From positions 286,665 to 350,664 of the forward strand of contig JAWUVI010000022.1 of the NCBI GenBank assembly GCA_034112445.1: DNA of 64,000 nucleotides, given 5' to 3'. The position numbers and the translations under genes are program-made. The notes beneath the pieces are model-generated. The model saw nothing but the letters and a program-made list of their open reading frames with translations, ran no database searches and was not told the origin of the DNA. Of this stretch, positions 63,372 to 64,000 are shown one piece after another; position 1 is the first letter of the stretch; each line of letters starts with the position of its first letter. This stretch comes from Pelagadaptatus sp034112445. Lineage in GTDB: Bacteria > Pseudomonadota > Gammaproteobacteria > Pseudomonadales > Cellvibrionaceae.

Positions 63372-63630
63372 TAGAATTCCTTCGTTTTGCACTGATCTAT
63401 TGTCGGTAAAATGACCTACAAACTGTATTTTAGAAACCGTAAATCGCTTCCATTTAATCGTGTATTAATCATTTTCGTCTGCAATCACTTTACGCCAAAG
63501 CATTAACCCCAACAAACTATTCTTCTCGTTTCCAGCGGTATTTTGTTAGGCTCCACAGGATTTAAATCAACCATCCTTCTGGGTGTGAGAGAACTAAAAA
63601 TCATCACTGGATTATGATATTAAATTCCTC

Positions 63631-64000
63631 TCAGGGAGCAATAAGCTTTTCTCGTTGATGAACGAGAACAAAACCTATACGAAGCACCCCCAAGACCAAC
63701 AAAAATACAGAACACGCATACAGCATTTCTGGTTTCATTTCATGCTTGAATAACCCAATCAGAACTTCACGTAATACAAATACAATAGCTGAATCCACAA
63801 TGTAAGTGAGGCGTAATCGTTGCGAATAAAAATACTCAACCAGCGAACGGGATAATTCAATTAATACATATAACGTCAAAACATCTGCGATAACATCTAT
63901 GTACTGCCCCGTTATGCCATTGAATGCAAACAACTTCCACGTAGTTACAAAAAGCTGAGCCGTTCCGACCGCTATACCAACAATGATGAAAAATAAAATA
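63631..64000 (-). CDS. PsiE family membrane protein (5' end cut off)
   Basis: Partial gene: the frame is open from 63631 to the window edge, so the N-terminus lies beyond 64000. The part seen is about 122 residues with four hydrophobic stretches, including ILFFIIVGIAVGTAQLFVTT, VIADVLTLYVLIELSRSLVE and YACSVFLLVLGVLRIGFVLV. The pattern fits the phosphate-starvation-inducible PsiE family, whose role is unknown. An internal TTG at 63933 could be read as start, but the conserved first helix lies upstream of it. The 259 bases between it and the M14-type start hold no gene that I can support. Confidence 0.8.
   Translation of the reverse strand, partial: ILFFIIVGIAVGTAQLFVTTWKLFAFNGITGQYIDVIADVLTLYVLIELSRSLVEYFYSQRLRLTYIVDSAIVFVLREVLIGLFKHEMKPEMLYACSVFLLVLGVLRIGFVLVHQREKLIAP

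Noticed and set aside
63393..63630. Second GGA-rich small RNA before the M14-type gene
   Set aside because: Several GGA occur, but no terminator and no convincing hairpins present them, so this is likely chance.
63631..63933. PsiE-like gene read as a complete 100-residue protein from TTG 63933
   Set aside because: The same frame is open to the window edge and encodes a further membrane helix, so the gene is cut rather than short.
1..64000. Prophage, insertion sequence, integron, tRNA or rRNA genes
   Set aside because: No transposase, integrase, terminal inverted repeats with target duplication, or tRNA cloverleaf was found on either strand by reading.

Overview
This 64 kb window looks like core chromosome of a free-living, type IV-piliated gammaproteobacterium of the broad Pseudomonas/Cellvibrionales kind. 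Two gene orders point there. One is chpB-chpA-pilK-pilJ-pilI-pilH-pilG next to gshB-tonB-yqgE-ruvX, which is the Pseudomonas aeruginosa arrangement. The other is pyrE divergent from crc. The sequence is moderately AT-rich and densely packed. I saw no tRNA, rRNA, insertion sequence, integrase or CRISPR array. The genus cannot be settled by eye.

Layout. 1-11.4 kb, minus strand: the complete Pil-Chp chemosensory operon for twitching motility, with chpB cut by the window start. 11.7-14.7 kb, plus: gshB, tonB, yqgE and ruvX. 14.7-19.9 kb, minus: a six-gene TonB2-type energy-transduction operon (DUF3450 protein, TtpC-like long ExbB, ExbB2, ExbD2, TonB2, TPR protein). 20.1-23.3 kb, minus: folA, thyA, lgt and a TSUP permease. 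23.4-27.8 kb, plus: a TANGO2/NRDE protein, an L,D-transpeptidase, a Tat-exported YcbK-like peptidase and a lipid A acyltransferase. 27.8-39.6 kb: ptsP-rppH, a HAD phosphatase with an imelysin-like lipoprotein, rlmI, an HDOD protein, gshA with a small acidic protein, and tex. 39.8-45.5 kb, plus: an RND efflux pair followed by a secreted TonB_C-domain protein. 45.6-51 kb: a MAPEG protein, a DUF4124 protein, pyrE/crc, an SGNH hydrolase and an AGCS symporter. 51-58 kb, minus: a four-gene sensory/uptake operon (TonB-dependent receptor, NarL-type regulator, periplasmic binding protein, BarA-like hybrid kinase). 58-64 kb: a secreted DUF3604 protein, a RimB/RimK/M14-type peptide-modification cluster and a partial psiE.

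The most interesting signal is not a protein. Just downstream of the hybrid kinase, on the same strand, is a compact candidate small RNA of about 100 nt (51130 to 51029). It has its own -10 box, a 7-bp closing stem, two hairpins that put GGA in the loop, five GGA motifs and a 13-bp GAAA-capped terminator. This is the plan of the RsmY/RsmZ/CsrB sponges that titrate RsmA/CsrA. Beside a BarA-like kinase and a NarL-type regulator it suggests a self-contained receptor, phosphorelay and sponge-RNA module. That link is inference.

Other points worth reading: a RimK ligase fused to an RCK_C (TrkA-C) domain; an imelysin-like protein lacking the family glutamate; a promoter with a palindromic operator in its spacer in front of ycbK; a bidirectional terminator built into two stop codons; and five short tandem repeats inside or between genes. 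One of these repeats has split an ancestral TGATG stop-start junction and created a four-codon minicistron.
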